The notes: a model not told the origin generated them from the letters alone. Positions 51,159 to 60,877 are shown, counted from the first letter of the stretch. The stretch: DNA of 64,000 bases from DATKHR01 sp036557365 (GCA_036557365.1 DATBHR010000101.1:62001-126000); one strand, 5' to 3'. Numbers and translations: made by a program.

Positions 51159-51944
51159 CTACTGCGCGCGCAGAAGCTTGATGCTGCCGTTCACCGTGGA
51201 CAGCGTCAGGTCGCGACCGCCCGCGCCGACGGTTCCCTGCAGATGTCGCGGGCTGATGGTGCCGGTCATCGTGATCGGAAAATCACTCGTCACCGTGCCG
51301 TTGACAGTGTCTGCACGAAGATTCACGTCGAACGCGCTCGGCAGCATGAGCGTAATCCCGCCGTTGACCGTCTTGAAGCTCGCGCCCTGCTCCCAGTCCG
51401 CGCGACCCATGGTTGCCGTCACCGATCCGTTGACGGTGTTGGCCATCGCCAGGCCGGTCGTCGACACCTTGACGGATCCGTTGACGGTGTTCGCGTGCGA
51501 GTCGCTCTGGAGCGAGTCGGCTTCGACGTCGCCGTTCACGGTCCGGCCGATGAACCCGACGCCTGGAGGCACGCGCACTTCGAATTGGACGACGGTGTCG
51601 TTGTCGCGGGTGCTCGAGCGGCCGCCCGACCCCGGCTCGCAGGTGTTGGGCTCACGTCCCGCAGGACTCGGGTAGACCGCGCAAATGGTCACGCCGCCGG
51701 CGTGGGGGACGGCCTCGATTCGCACTTCAGCAGGGTTACTGCGGCGAGCCGTCTTGGACGCGGTGACTTCCACCTGACCGGTCTGCGACAAACTCGCATG
51801 GACGCTGCCGTTGACGCCTTTGATCTCGATGGCCTGTCCGTTCGACAACGCGCCCCGCCACTGAAAATCCTGCGCCGACGCCCACGACGTGCACGCGAGC
51901 ATCACCGCGGCCGTTCCGACCACCGACATGAACGTTCTTCGCAT
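51159..51944 (-). CDS. DUF4097 beta-repeat protein, exported
   Basis: A 261-residue protein with a signal peptide (MRRTFMSVVGTAAVML to about residue 24), followed by repeated beta-strand units marked by TVNG or VNG: about residues 44, 135, 153, 170, 192, 213 and 250. This is the DUF4097 right-handed beta-repeat fold, often described as adhesin-like, with unknown role. A GGAGG site at 51949-51953 precedes the ATG at 51944, which decides the start over the longer frame to 52049. A strong terminator lies downstream. Confidence 0.85.
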   Translation of the reverse strand: MRRTFMSVVGTAAVMLACTSWASAQDFQWRGALSNGQAIEIKGVNGSVHASLSQTGQVEVTASKTARRSNPAEVRIEAVPHAGGVTICAVYPSPAGREPNTCEPGSGGRSSTRDNDTVVQFEVRVPPGVGFIGRTVNGDVEADSLQSDSHANTVNGSVKVSTTGLAMANTVNGSVTATMGRADWEQGASFKTVNGGITLMLPSAFDVNLRADTVNGTVTSDFPITMTGTISPRHLQGTVGAGGRDLTLSTVNGSIKLLRAQ

Positions 51945-52110
51945 AAGGCCTCCGCGTCGAGGCCTTAGACGAGATCGACCGCGAAACCGTTGACGCCTTC
52001 CTGACGGGCTTCGCCTGTCCGGTTTTGCCGGGCACGTCGTTATACCCATCTGACGCCCGCGAAGCCGCCGGATTCAGGCCTTCGGCCCGCGTTTCTGACT
52101 GGAGTGTTGT

Positions 52111-53061
52111 ATGCGAACGACAGCGATGTTTCTCGTGGCGGCCCTTGTCGCGCCGGCGGTTCAGGCCGCCGACCAGCGCTCGCTGGTGGACCTGTTGAAT
52201 CGGGTGCCCGAGGTGCCGGCGACGCCGCAAGACGCGGTGAAATGGTTCGACAAGGACGGCAAGCTCGTGCATCCGGTCCTGCTTGCCCTGAAAGCGGATC
52301 TCGAGTCTGCCAAACATGCGAACGATGGCGCGTCGAACAAGGACGCGGCGGCGGCGACGAGCGTCACCGTGCAGGGGCTGGAGAACGTCGGCATCGATGT
52401 CGCGCGGATGAAGAGCGATCCGGCGTACGTCAAGGAGCTGCAGGAACGCCTCAAGCGGATGTCTCCGCAGGAACAGATGGCGTTCACGCAGAAGATGATG
52501 CAGCCGCAGAATCAGGCGTCGGTGCACGAGGTCCGCGCGATGGCGAATGAATCGCCGGCGGTCGGCGCGGCCGTCGACGTCGCCCAGACGTGGAACGACC
52601 GGCAGCAGTCGCGCCACACCGCGCACGCCGCGCTGTGGAAGGAGACGGAGCAGAGCATCAAGTCCGCACAGAAGCCGTTCGGTTTGACGAAGCCTACGAT
52701 CGAGTACGACTCGCCGGGGTGCGAGCAGGCGTGCCTCGCGCAGTGGCACGCGTACGGCGAGAAGCTCTGGCCGCTCGTCCTCGCGCGCGAGACGACGACG
52801 CTCGATACGTGGCGGACCGCACTGCAGAAGGACCGCGCGTCGTTGTCGGCGCTGCTGCAGGAGGGCGATCGGCTCCTCGCGCCGACGCAGTACGGCGCAG
52901 CCGCGCAGAGTCGCACCGATCGAACCTGGATCAACGGCTACTACACCGGGCTCCTCGCCGAGATCGAACGCTGCCTCGACGAAACCGAATCAACCGCGCG
53001 GCGGTCCGCCACCGTCGTCAACGCCGGCGTCGAGCGGTTGTTCTGGGCCGGCTCCCGCTGA
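52111..53061 (+). CDS. Exported protein of unknown function
   Basis: A 316-residue protein with a clear signal peptide (MRTTAMFLVAALVAPAVQAA, cleavage near residue 20). The rest is predicted mostly helical, with charged segments (KSDPAYVKELQERLKRMSPQ, EQMAFTQKMM) and one likely disulfide pair in the region SPGCEQACLAQWHAYGEKLW. I do not recognise a family. A strong hairpin follows the stop, so it probably forms its own transcription unit. Confidence 0.75.
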   Translation: MRTTAMFLVAALVAPAVQAADQRSLVDLLNRVPEVPATPQDAVKWFDKDGKLVHPVLLALKADLESAKHANDGASNKDAAAATSVTVQGLENVGIDVARMKSDPAYVKELQERLKRMSPQEQMAFTQKMMQPQNQASVHEVRAMANESPAVGAAVDVAQTWNDRQQSRHTAHAALWKETEQSIKSAQKPFGLTKPTIEYDSPGCEQACLAQWHAYGEKLWPLVLARETTTLDTWRTALQKDRASLSALLQEGDRLLAPTQYGAAAQSRTDRTWINGYYTGLLAEIERCLDETESTARRSATVVNAGVERLFWAGSR

Positions 53062-53068
53062 CCTGAAC

Positions 53069-53100
53069 GGAGCGTGCACGCATATGCGCCTGCACGCTCC
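53069..53100 (+). terminator. Hairpin terminator after the exported-protein gene
   Basis: Ten-base perfect stem GGAGCGTGCA/TGCACGCTCC enclosing the palindrome CGCATATGCG, 7 bases after the stop at 53061. It is followed by TTCCCGCTTCC, a modest T/C tract. Confidence 0.6.
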
Positions 53101-53171
53101 TTCCCGCTTCCGCGCAGCGCCGCGGCGCCGCGTCTGCGATATGTCCCTCGCTGGACCGATAGGACGTCCAG

Positions 53172-54245
53172 ATGCCACTGCGGGGGCGACACAGTCATCG
53201 TGCGGCCAGCGACTGCTGCGTGGCGGCGCTGCTCGTGATTCTGTCCCTGCCGGCGGCGCTCGCCGCGGCCGACGCTAATACCGAGGGTCCACCGACGGCC
53301 GTCGAGCAGGCCCTCATCGAACATCGATGCGGTGCGACCCGCGCCACGAGCGCGCCGGACACCGACGCTTACGACAAGTGCCTGAACGGCCAGCTCGAGT
53401 CCATCCGATCGGATTTCGGACGCGATCTCAGCCGACTGTCGCCAGCCGAGCGTCGAGCCACCGACGCGGTCTGCAACAGGATTCGTAACGCGGAAGGGCG
53501 TGACGCCTACGTCGCGTGCCTGAGCGGCCAGCTGATCGCGCTCCGCGCGCGGAGGAATCACGAGACTCCGGCGGTTGCCGAACAGGCTGCGGTCGTGCCG
53601 ATCGCCGTGCCGGCGCCGGAGAATCCACCTATGGCGCCGCGCTCATCGCCGTTGTTGATGTGGATCGGCGCGTCGGCAGCCGCGGTGTTCGTCGGCGGAG
53701 CAGGCGCGATGGTCGCACTGAAACGGCGGCCGTTGGCGGCGACCGCGTGTCGTGTATGCGGCGTCCGCGTGTCAGGCGGCGGCGATCTCTGTCCGCCCTG
53801 CAGGCACGATGCGGCGGAATCGCTGCGCCGCGCCTCGCTCGAACGTGTGGAAGCCGCCCGCGCACAGGAAGATCTCGAGCGTCGTCAGCGGGAACAGGAA
53901 GAAGAGCTGAGCCGGCGGAAGGTGCGCGAGGACGAAGAGATGCGCCTGCTGATCGAAGCGCGGGCTCGCGAGGAAGAGCAGGCGCGTCGCGAGGCGGAAG
54001 CCCGCCGCCAGGAAGAAGCCGTCCGCGAACGGGAGCACTACGGCCTCGAGGAGGACGTGTTCGATCCGCACGCGATTCTCGGTCTGCCGAGTGACGCGGA
54101 CCGCGGCGCCATCGAATCAGCCTACACAGCCGCTCGATCGAAGTACGACGCGGATCAGGTCGCGCATCTCAGCGAAGAAGTCCAGCAGCACTTCCGCCTC
54201 AAGGCGGCCGCAGTCGAGCGCGCCTATCAACTGCTCACGGCGTAA
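53172..54245 (+). CDS. Membrane protein with Cys repeats, zinc knuckle, coiled coil and degenerate J-domain
   Basis: A 357-residue multi-part protein. An N-terminal signal or anchor helix (about 15-33) is followed by two repeats of a Cys-containing unit (YDKCLNGQLESIR and YVACLSGQLIALR, about residues 67-126). A transmembrane helix spans about 160-184. A cytoplasmic CxxC-x10-CxxC zinc knuckle follows (C193, C196, C207, C210). A long Glu/Arg coiled coil spans about 215-290. A C-terminal J-domain-like fold begins FDPHAILGLPSDADRGAIES (297-357). The J-domain's HPD motif, needed to stimulate Hsp70, is replaced by DAD at 326-328, so canonical DnaK activation is unlikely. Confidence 0.78.
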   Translation: MPLRGRHSHRAASDCCVAALLVILSLPAALAAADANTEGPPTAVEQALIEHRCGATRATSAPDTDAYDKCLNGQLESIRSDFGRDLSRLSPAERRATDAVCNRIRNAEGRDAYVACLSGQLIALRARRNHETPAVAEQAAVVPIAVPAPENPPMAPRSSPLLMWIGASAAAVFVGGAGAMVALKRRPLAATACRVCGVRVSGGGDLCPPCRHDAAESLRRASLERVEAARAQEDLERRQREQEEELSRRKVREDEEMRLLIEARAREEEQARREAEARRQEEAVREREHYGLEEDVFDPHAILGLPSDADRGAIESAYTAARSKYDADQVAHLSEEVQQHFRLKAAAVERAYQLLTA

Positions 54246-54269
54246 ACGCGGCGCTCGCCGCAACGTTCT

Positions 54270-56681
54270 TTACTCGGCCCGCAGCGCCTGCAGCGGATCG
54301 ACCCGGGAAGCGCGCATCGACGGGATGAGACACGCAAGCGCCGCGATGCCGACGAACATCGCCGAGACGGATCCGTAGACGGCTGGATCGAGCGGCGTCA
54401 CGTCGAAGAGCAGCGTCTGAATCAATCGTGCCGCGGCCGCCGCGCAGACCAGTCCGCACGCAACGCCGATCGCAACCAGCCTCATGCCGGTGCCAAGCTC
54501 GCGCACGACGATCTGCCGCGGCTGCGCGCCCAGCGCCATCCGAATCCCGATCTCGCCCGTCCGCTGCGCCACCGTGTACGCGACGACGGAGTACAGGCCG
54601 AGTGCCGCGAGCGCCAGCGCCAGGCCCGCGAAAATCGCGGTCAACGATGCGACGATGCGTTGGACGCCGAGGCTCTGCGCAACGTTTGCGTCCAGCGTGG
54701 TGAATGTGGAGATCGGCTGATCGTTGTCGATGGACGTGACGGCGGCCTTGATGGCGCTCTGCAAGGCGGCGGGGTCGCCGTTGGTGCCGGCCACGATCGA
54801 CATACCCGGCCGGCCGAGCTGACGCATCGGATAGTAAATCTCGTCCGGCACGGGCGAGTTCAGGCCGTTCGACTTCACGTCGGCGATTACGCCGACCACT
54901 TCCTGTTTGATGTCGGCGTTGGGTCCGCGCAGGATGACTTTGCCCAGTGCGGACTCATTCGGGAACAGCCGCTTCGCGAGCGTCTGGTTCAACATGCACA
55001 CGGCCGCCGCGCCTTCCCGATCGTCGGGCGTGAACCCGCGTCCCTCGCGGATGGCGATGTTCATCGTCCGGAAGTAGTCGTCGCTGACGATCGCCAGAAA
55101 CGCGATGGGCCGCTGCGGCAACGGCGGCACGACGCGTCCCGCAACGCCGTACGGCGCCTGCGGATTGCCGCCGAGCGGGAGTCCCAGCGACGCCGAGGCT
55201 GCCGTGACGCCGGGCGTCGCGCGCAGCCGTTCGATCACGTGATCGAAGAACTGTGCCTGCTGCGCGTTCGTCGGATAGCGCGTCGGGTTGAGGCCGACGA
55301 ATGCCGTCGCGAGACCGTGCGGGTTGAAGCCTGGCGGCGTCCGTTGAAGCCGAAGGAAGCTCAGAAGCAGGAGCGCGGATCCGACGAGCAGCACAACCGA
55401 GAGCGCGACTTCGACGACGATCAGGACGGCGCGCGAGCGTCCGCCACGTCCGCTCGTCGAGCCGCGGGATCCTTCCTTCAGGACCTCGACGACGTGGCCC
55501 TTCGATGCCTGCCACGCGGGCGCGAATCCCACGAGCAGCGAGCACGCCAGCGTCACGCCGAGCGTGAAGACGAGCGCGCGCCAGTTCAAGGTCAGCACCG
55601 TGTTCGGAGGCAGCTGGGTGCTGAACGTCGACTGGATCGCGGAAATGCCCCACAACGCGAGCAGGACCCCGAGTGTCCCGGCGATGATCGAAAACACCAG
55701 GCTTTCACCGAGGAACTGGAAGATGATCGCGCGCCGCGTCGCGCCAAGCGATTGGCGGATGGCGATCTCCTTGTGCCGGACCGTGAGTCGTCCGAGGAAC
55801 AGGCTCGCGACGTTGGCGCACGCGATCAGCAGAACGAACGCCACCGCGCCAAGCAGCGTGTAGAACGTCGGACGCAGATTTCCGGTCAGCGCGGCGACGA
55901 AGTCGTGCGGCTGCGTGATGTTGTTGGCGTCGAGCCGCGTTGAGAACGCGGCCTGGTAGTCGCGTCCGAGCGCGACCAGTTCGGCTTCCGCCTGGCGAAG
56001 GCTGACGCCCGGCTTCAGCCGCGCAATCGGCTGCGAGTATCCGGCGGCGTTCTCGACCTGCACTTTTGTCAGGCCGCTGACCTCGAACACGCGCGGCGCC
56101 AGCACCTGCGCCTGCGAGAACGGATTGCTGAAGTGCGGTGGCAGGACGCCGATGACTTCCCACGGTTCACCGTTCAGGAGGACGTTCTCGCCAACGATGG
56201 TGTTTCGTCCGCCAAAGCGCGTTTGCCACAAATCGTGGCTGAGCACGCAGACGCGCGGGCCGTTCGGCATATCTTCCTCGCGCGTGAAATTGCGGCCCAG
56301 AGCCGGCGTCACACCGAGCGTCGGCAGGAAGCTCGCGGTCACGCGCAGGGCGTTCAGTTGTTCGGCGTCGCCGTTGCCCGTGAGCGTGAAGGTCTCGAAT
56401 GAGCTGTTCGCGAGCGACGAGAACGATCGCGTGTGCGCGGTCATCCATTCGTAGCGCGGCCACGAGACCGCCGGCGCGTTGAAGTTCAGGTTCGTGTTGA
56501 CGACCCAGATGGCGACGAGCGACGAGGGATTCGTAAAGGAAACGGGGTTGAGTACGAGCGTGTCGAACACCGAGAAGAGCGTCGTGTTGGCACCGATGGC
56601 GACGGCAATCGTCAGGATCGCGCCCAGCATGAACCCCGGTGTCTTGAGCAGCGATCGCAGCGTCAGTCTGAGCTGAGACAT
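54270..56681 (-). CDS. Orphan ABC transporter permease, MacB/FtsX type (ADOP family)
   Basis: Large permease of 803 residues with two FtsX-like membrane domains and MacB-type periplasmic domains: first helix MLGAILTIAVAIGANTTLFS, mid helices with GDLRPTF-like loop and FVLLIACANVASLFLGRLTV, then RHKEIAIRQSLGATRRAIIF, and a C-terminal set with RTGEIGIRMALGAQPRQIVV. No ATPase gene adjoins it, as is usual for this acidobacterial orphan group. The ATG at 56681 gives a natural MSQLRLTLRSLLKTPGF start; the frame upstream to 56726 is not family-like. Confidence 0.88.
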   Translation of the reverse strand: MSQLRLTLRSLLKTPGFMLGAILTIAVAIGANTTLFSVFDTLVLNPVSFTNPSSLVAIWVVNTNLNFNAPAVSWPRYEWMTAHTRSFSSLANSSFETFTLTGNGDAEQLNALRVTASFLPTLGVTPALGRNFTREEDMPNGPRVCVLSHDLWQTRFGGRNTIVGENVLLNGEPWEVIGVLPPHFSNPFSQAQVLAPRVFEVSGLTKVQVENAAGYSQPIARLKPGVSLRQAEAELVALGRDYQAAFSTRLDANNITQPHDFVAALTGNLRPTFYTLLGAVAFVLLIACANVASLFLGRLTVRHKEIAIRQSLGATRRAIIFQFLGESLVFSIIAGTLGVLLALWGISAIQSTFSTQLPPNTVLTLNWRALVFTLGVTLACSLLVGFAPAWQASKGHVVEVLKEGSRGSTSGRGGRSRAVLIVVEVALSVVLLVGSALLLLSFLRLQRTPPGFNPHGLATAFVGLNPTRYPTNAQQAQFFDHVIERLRATPGVTAASASLGLPLGGNPQAPYGVAGRVVPPLPQRPIAFLAIVSDDYFRTMNIAIREGRGFTPDDREGAAAVCMLNQTLAKRLFPNESALGKVILRGPNADIKQEVVGVIADVKSNGLNSPVPDEIYYPMRQLGRPGMSIVAGTNGDPAALQSAIKAAVTSIDNDQPISTFTTLDANVAQSLGVQRIVASLTAIFAGLALALAALGLYSVVAYTVAQRTGEIGIRMALGAQPRQIVVRELGTGMRLVAIGVACGLVCAAAAARLIQTLLFDVTPLDPAVYGSVSAMFVGIAALACLIPSMRASRVDPLQALRAE

Positions 56682-56848
56682 GGTTTGACATCTGCTTGAC
56701 GAACAAGCCGCGTGCCAGGAACGCAAGACCCGCTGCGCATCAGACCCACAGCATTCGCGTCACGACCATCTGAGCGTGTATCGCGAATGGCCGGACGTGG
56801 GATGCGCGTGTTCGCGTGTGGGACGCGTCCTGTCGCGCATCCTTCGAA

Positions 56849-58042
56849 TCAGCGTCTCGCGCGGGATGTCGTTTTGACAGCCGCCAGCCGCCAGAACTGT
56901 TCCTCGTTCAGCAGCGTGATGCGATGGCCCTTGTCGCGCAGCCGTTTGATCTCCATGAGCTTCAGGCCGCCGTCGCGTCCCGCGGCCTGAAGGGGGTTCG
57001 GCCGGCCTCGGACGATGACGGTCGTCTGCGCGGAGGGACCGCTGTGCACCAGCGCGCCGGCTTTGCGCGCGGCGCGGATCGCGTCCTTTCGCTTGCAGCG
57101 CAGGATTCCGGTGAACGTCAGGTGGACGCCCTCCAGCGAGCGCAGGACGCCGGCCCTGAGCGACGCGGGCGGACTGCGGAGCGCTTCGATCAGCTCGTTC
57201 GCGCTTTCGTAGCGCTTGCGCCGCTCGCCGATGCAGCGATGGACGATTTCCTTCAAGTGATCGCTGCAGTCGAGCCGCCGGATCTCGCTGGTGCGGATGC
57301 GCGTCCCGGTGTCGCCCTTCACGAGCATCCCCACGAGCTGCCCGACCTGGTAGACATCGTCGCGCGCCTGCCATTTGGGGACGAGGCGCTGAAGAATGTC
57401 GCTCGGCGCCGTGAGCGCGTTCATCGTCCGCGCGGTGATGCCCCGCGAGTCCGACTGCTGACGCGCGATGCCGAAGTCGCCCAGCTTGAGATGGCGGCCT
57501 TCGCACACGAACACGTTGACGGGCGTCAGGTCGCGATGGAGCAGCTGCCCGCGATGCAGCTTGCCGAGCACTTCGAGGATGCCCGAGATCTCACGGCGGA
57601 CTGCTGATTCAGGCCAGCCTTTGGCCGTGCGCGTCACGAAGGCGCTGAGGTCGCCGTGGCGCGCGTACTCGATCGCGAGGCAGTACAGAATCCGCGACGG
57701 CTGCACGAGCGGGAACGTGTCGTAGATGCGGATGGCTTTCGGATGTTCGTCGAGCAGTTGGCCGAAGTACGCTTCGCGCAGCCAGCTGTCGATGCGTTCG
57801 CTGACCTTGATGCAGATCGTGTTCGGCACTGCGGCCGAACGGTCGAGGCGACGCGCGAGGTATACCTGTCCGAATCCGCCCTGGCCGAGCAGCCGCTCGA
57901 CGCGGTAGCGCAGCCCGCTTTCGGGACTCGTGATCGTTTGATCGACAGCGAGCAGCCGCGACGTGCGCGTGACGCCGCCACGCGCTCCGACGGTTCGGGT
58001 CGTCGCGGACGTCGAGCCGCCGGCCATGCGAAGTGGAGACAT
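56849..58042 (-). CDS. Ser/Thr protein kinase fused to a C-terminal BRCT domain
   Basis: A 397-residue protein. Kinase domain (about 45-295): glycine loop GQGGFGQVYLA, catalytic-lysine strand ICIKV (Lys79), HRDLTPVNVFV (Asp171, Asn176) and GDFGIA (Asp189). The APE motif is not clear, though ARDDVYQVGQLVGMLVKG is typical of the later lobe. BRCT domain (about 303-388): LEGVHLTFTGILRCKRKDAI, AARKAGALVHSGPSAQTTVI, EEQFWRLAAV, as in NAD-dependent DNA ligase. BRCT modules bind phosphopeptides or DNA. The pairing is unusual. Start: ATG at 58042; ATG at 58027 is also possible. It lies between two orphan permease genes. Confidence 0.87.
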   Translation of the reverse strand: MSPLRMAGGSTSATTRTVGARGGVTRTSRLLAVDQTITSPESGLRYRVERLLGQGGFGQVYLARRLDRSAAVPNTICIKVSERIDSWLREAYFGQLLDEHPKAIRIYDTFPLVQPSRILYCLAIEYARHGDLSAFVTRTAKGWPESAVRREISGILEVLGKLHRGQLLHRDLTPVNVFVCEGRHLKLGDFGIARQQSDSRGITARTMNALTAPSDILQRLVPKWQARDDVYQVGQLVGMLVKGDTGTRIRTSEIRRLDCSDHLKEIVHRCIGERRKRYESANELIEALRSPPASLRAGVLRSLEGVHLTFTGILRCKRKDAIRAARKAGALVHSGPSAQTTVIVRGRPNPLQAAGRDGGLKLMEIKRLRDKGHRITLLNEEQFWRLAAVKTTSRARR

Positions 58043-58152
58043 GGGCCTCGAGTGAATGCTCTGAGCATAGCCGACCCGCCGGACGCCGATCCACGGCCGG
58101 CGTGGACGAGGCAGTCCGAACCGGGTCGTCCACACCTTCGTCTAACGGTCCG

Positions 58153-60666
58153 ATGCTGCCTGAAACCTTGAGTCAGGACGTCCGAATCGGCTTCCGCGTT
58201 CTCCTCAAGGATCGGGCCTTCTCGCTTCTCGCCATCGTCGTCCTCGCGCTCGGCATTTGCAGCGTGACGACGATGTTCAGCGTGGTGAACGGGACGTTTC
58301 TTCGCGGCTTCTCGTTTCCGAACGCCGCCCGGCTTGCCAGCGCCAATTTCATCGATCCCTCGAGCTCGAATTTCTTCGGCGTCAACGGCCAGGTCAGCAC
58401 GATGGATTTCGAGGAAATCCGTCCGGTGCAGACGTCGTTCGAGCGTCTCGCCGCGTACCTCAACGGGTCCACGGTCAACGTGACGATCGACGGCCGCCCG
58501 CAGCGCTACACCGGCGCGTACGTGACGGAGGACTTTCTTCCGAGTCTCGGCGTCGCGCCGATCATGGGACGGGATTTCACGGCCGACGACAACCGATCGG
58601 GCGCGGAGAAGGTGGCGCTCATCGGATACGGCGTGTGGCAGCGCGATTTCGGCGCCACGCGCGAGATCGTCGGCAAGCGGGTGCGCATCAACGGCAAGAG
58701 CGCCACCATCGTCGGCGTCATGCCGGTGGGATTCGCGTTTCCGACCAACGAGGAACTGTGGCTGCCGCTCTTCAGCGAGTTCCCGCCGCGCCCGCGCAGC
58801 GATCCGGCGAGCGTTAATCCGGCGCTGCTCGGTCTCCTGAAGCCCGGCGTCTCGCTGGATCAGGCGAACGCGGAATTCACGACGCTGGCGAAGCGGCTCG
58901 CCGAGGCCTATCCCGCGACGAACAAACAGTTCAACACCGGCCAGGTGCAGCGTCTCATCGAGACCTTCACGCCGCGAGTGATCCGCAGCACGTTGTACAC
59001 GATGCTCGGCTTCTGCGTCGGCGTGCTGCTCATCTCGTGCGTCAACGTGATGAACATGCAGTTCGGACGCGCCACGCTTCGCGCGAAAGAGCTCGCGATC
59101 CGCTCGTCGCTTGGTGCGACGCGCGCGCGCCTCATCCGCCAGATGCTGACGGAAAGCGTGCTCGTCACCTCCGTCGGCGCGTCGATTGGCGTCGGCATGG
59201 CGTACTTGTCGACGGCGTGGCTGCAGCGCACGATTCGCGCGCTCGACAATCCGCCGCCGTCGTACATCAGGTTCGACGTTGACGCCGTCGTCCTCGCGTT
59301 CACGGTCGCCGCCGCTGCCCTCGCTGCCGTTTCTTCAGGGCTGCTGCCCGCGTGGATGGCGTCGCGCAGCCAGGCCAGCGCCGTGCTGCGCGACGGCGGC
59401 CGGACATCCACCAGCCGCCGGGTGGCGCTCGTCACGCGCGGGCTCGTCGTGTTTCAGATCGTCGTGACGTGCGTGCTGCTGATCGGATCGCTGCTCCAGG
59501 TGCGGTCGATTCTCAATCAGCAGACGATCGACTACGGCTACGACACGTCCGGCCTCATGACGGCCCGGATGGGGCTGATGGACGGCGACTATCCGTCGAA
59601 CGACGCGCGCAAGCTCTTTTACGATCGGCTGGTCCGCGATCTGAACGACAGCCCGCAATTCGCGGCGGCGGCGCTCACCAACCGGTTCCGCATGGTGTTC
59701 TCCGGCAACAGCGCCGTTGAAATCGAAGGGAATCAGTACAAGGAGAATCGCGATCGTCCGCGGGCGAACTTTGAGCAGATCACGCCCGCGTTCTTCGGCG
59801 TCACGAACCAGAAGATGCTCGAAGGACGCGCGTTTTCCGGCGACGAGCTCGACTCGAAGCTGCCGGTCGCGATCGTCAACGCGGCGTTTGCGCGAAAGCA
59901 TTTCGACGGCGAGAGCGCGATGGGCCGCCGATTCCGCACGTCGATCAACAACGGCACGCAATTCGGACCCTGGCGCACGATCGTCGGCGTCGTCACGACG
60001 ATCCGGATGCTCGGTCCGTTCAACAATCCGAACGTGGACGACAGCGGCTTCTATGTGCCGTTCTATTCGAACGCCGCCGGACCGGCAACGCCCGGTCCCT
60101 TCATCAGTCAGTTCGCGACGGTCATCGTGAAGCCGCGGCCAGGACAGCAGATCGATACGCTGGCGAGCGTCCTTCGCCGCGAGGTGCAGAAAGCGGATCC
60201 GAACCTGCCGCTCTATTTCGTCGGCACACCGCACAGTCAACTGGACGGATTCGTCGCGCAGAACCGCATCATCGCGACGATGTTCACCATCTTCGGACTG
60301 GTGGCGATCGTGCTCGCGTCGGTTGGTGTTTACGGTGTGATGTCGTTCGCGGTCAGCCAGCGGCGCCAGGAGTTCGGCGTGCGAATGGCGCTCGGTGCCA
60401 ACACGCGGCGCATCCTGCGGATGGTGCTGAACCAGGGAATGGTCCAGTTGACGATCGGACTTGCGCTTGGACTCGGCCTCGCCCTGGCGCTCGCCGTGGC
60501 TGCAGCCGACGGCATCCAGAACATCCTCTTCGGCGTCAGCGGACGCGATCCGGTCGCGTATCTGGGCGTCGCCGCCCTCGTGACGGTCGTTTCATTGATT
60601 GCCACCCTGGTACCGGCATTTCGCGCAACCCGCGTCGACCCGATGATCGCGCTGCGAGCCGAGTAA
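58153..60666 (+). CDS. Orphan ABC transporter permease, MacB/FtsX type (ADOP family)
   Basis: Large permease of 837 residues of the same architecture as the one at 54270: MacB-type periplasmic domain after the first helix (LLAIVVLALGICSVTTMFSV), a first FtsX block with LRAKELAIRSSLGATRARLI, a second periplasmic domain with FSGNSAVEIEGNQYKENRDR, and a last FtsX block ending ATLVPAFRATRVDPMIALRA. No ATPase gene adjoins. The ATG at 58153 (MLPETLSQDVRIGFRVLL) is the natural start; upstream codons are shadow. It is divergent from the kinase-BRCT gene. Confidence 0.88.
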   Translation: MLPETLSQDVRIGFRVLLKDRAFSLLAIVVLALGICSVTTMFSVVNGTFLRGFSFPNAARLASANFIDPSSSNFFGVNGQVSTMDFEEIRPVQTSFERLAAYLNGSTVNVTIDGRPQRYTGAYVTEDFLPSLGVAPIMGRDFTADDNRSGAEKVALIGYGVWQRDFGATREIVGKRVRINGKSATIVGVMPVGFAFPTNEELWLPLFSEFPPRPRSDPASVNPALLGLLKPGVSLDQANAEFTTLAKRLAEAYPATNKQFNTGQVQRLIETFTPRVIRSTLYTMLGFCVGVLLISCVNVMNMQFGRATLRAKELAIRSSLGATRARLIRQMLTESVLVTSVGASIGVGMAYLSTAWLQRTIRALDNPPPSYIRFDVDAVVLAFTVAAAALAAVSSGLLPAWMASRSQASAVLRDGGRTSTSRRVALVTRGLVVFQIVVTCVLLIGSLLQVRSILNQQTIDYGYDTSGLMTARMGLMDGDYPSNDARKLFYDRLVRDLNDSPQFAAAALTNRFRMVFSGNSAVEIEGNQYKENRDRPRANFEQITPAFFGVTNQKMLEGRAFSGDELDSKLPVAIVNAAFARKHFDGESAMGRRFRTSINNGTQFGPWRTIVGVVTTIRMLGPFNNPNVDDSGFYVPFYSNAAGPATPGPFISQFATVIVKPRPGQQIDTLASVLRREVQKADPNLPLYFVGTPHSQLDGFVAQNRIIATMFTIFGLVAIVLASVGVYGVMSFAVSQRRQEFGVRMALGANTRRILRMVLNQGMVQLTIGLALGLGLALALAVAAADGIQNILFGVSGRDPVAYLGVAALVTVVSLIATLVPAFRATRVDPMIALRAE

Positions 60667-60675
60667 GTTTCCTGC

Positions 60676-60712
60676 GCACACGTTTTCCTTACGCTCGAAA
60701 ATGAAAGTGTGC
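60676..60712 (+). terminator. Possible imperfect stem-loop after the permease gene
   Basis: GCACAC (60676-60681) and GTGTGC (60707-60712) can pair, with an inner TTTTC/GAAAA stem. The pairing is interrupted and no T-run follows, so terminator function is doubtful. The remaining 165 bases to the next gene hold nothing else I recognise. Confidence 0.25.
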
Positions 60713-60877
60713 TTGCAGATGTGCTCGGTTTTCGGACACGGCCCGCGAATCGTCGTCAGCGTTGAATCTCGTCTAAGACCTTTGAAATCTGCCGCTTGAA
60801 CTGAATCTGCCGTTCATTGATCGCCTGGCGTCGTTCTTGACCATGCCGGGGTGTTGCTTCCAATCAATCGAAAGCGG

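Noticed and set aside
51300..51900. Short repeated DNA around GTTGACGGTGTT as a repeat element
   Set aside because: The repetition reflects the TVNG protein repeats of the DUF4097 gene, not a separate DNA element.
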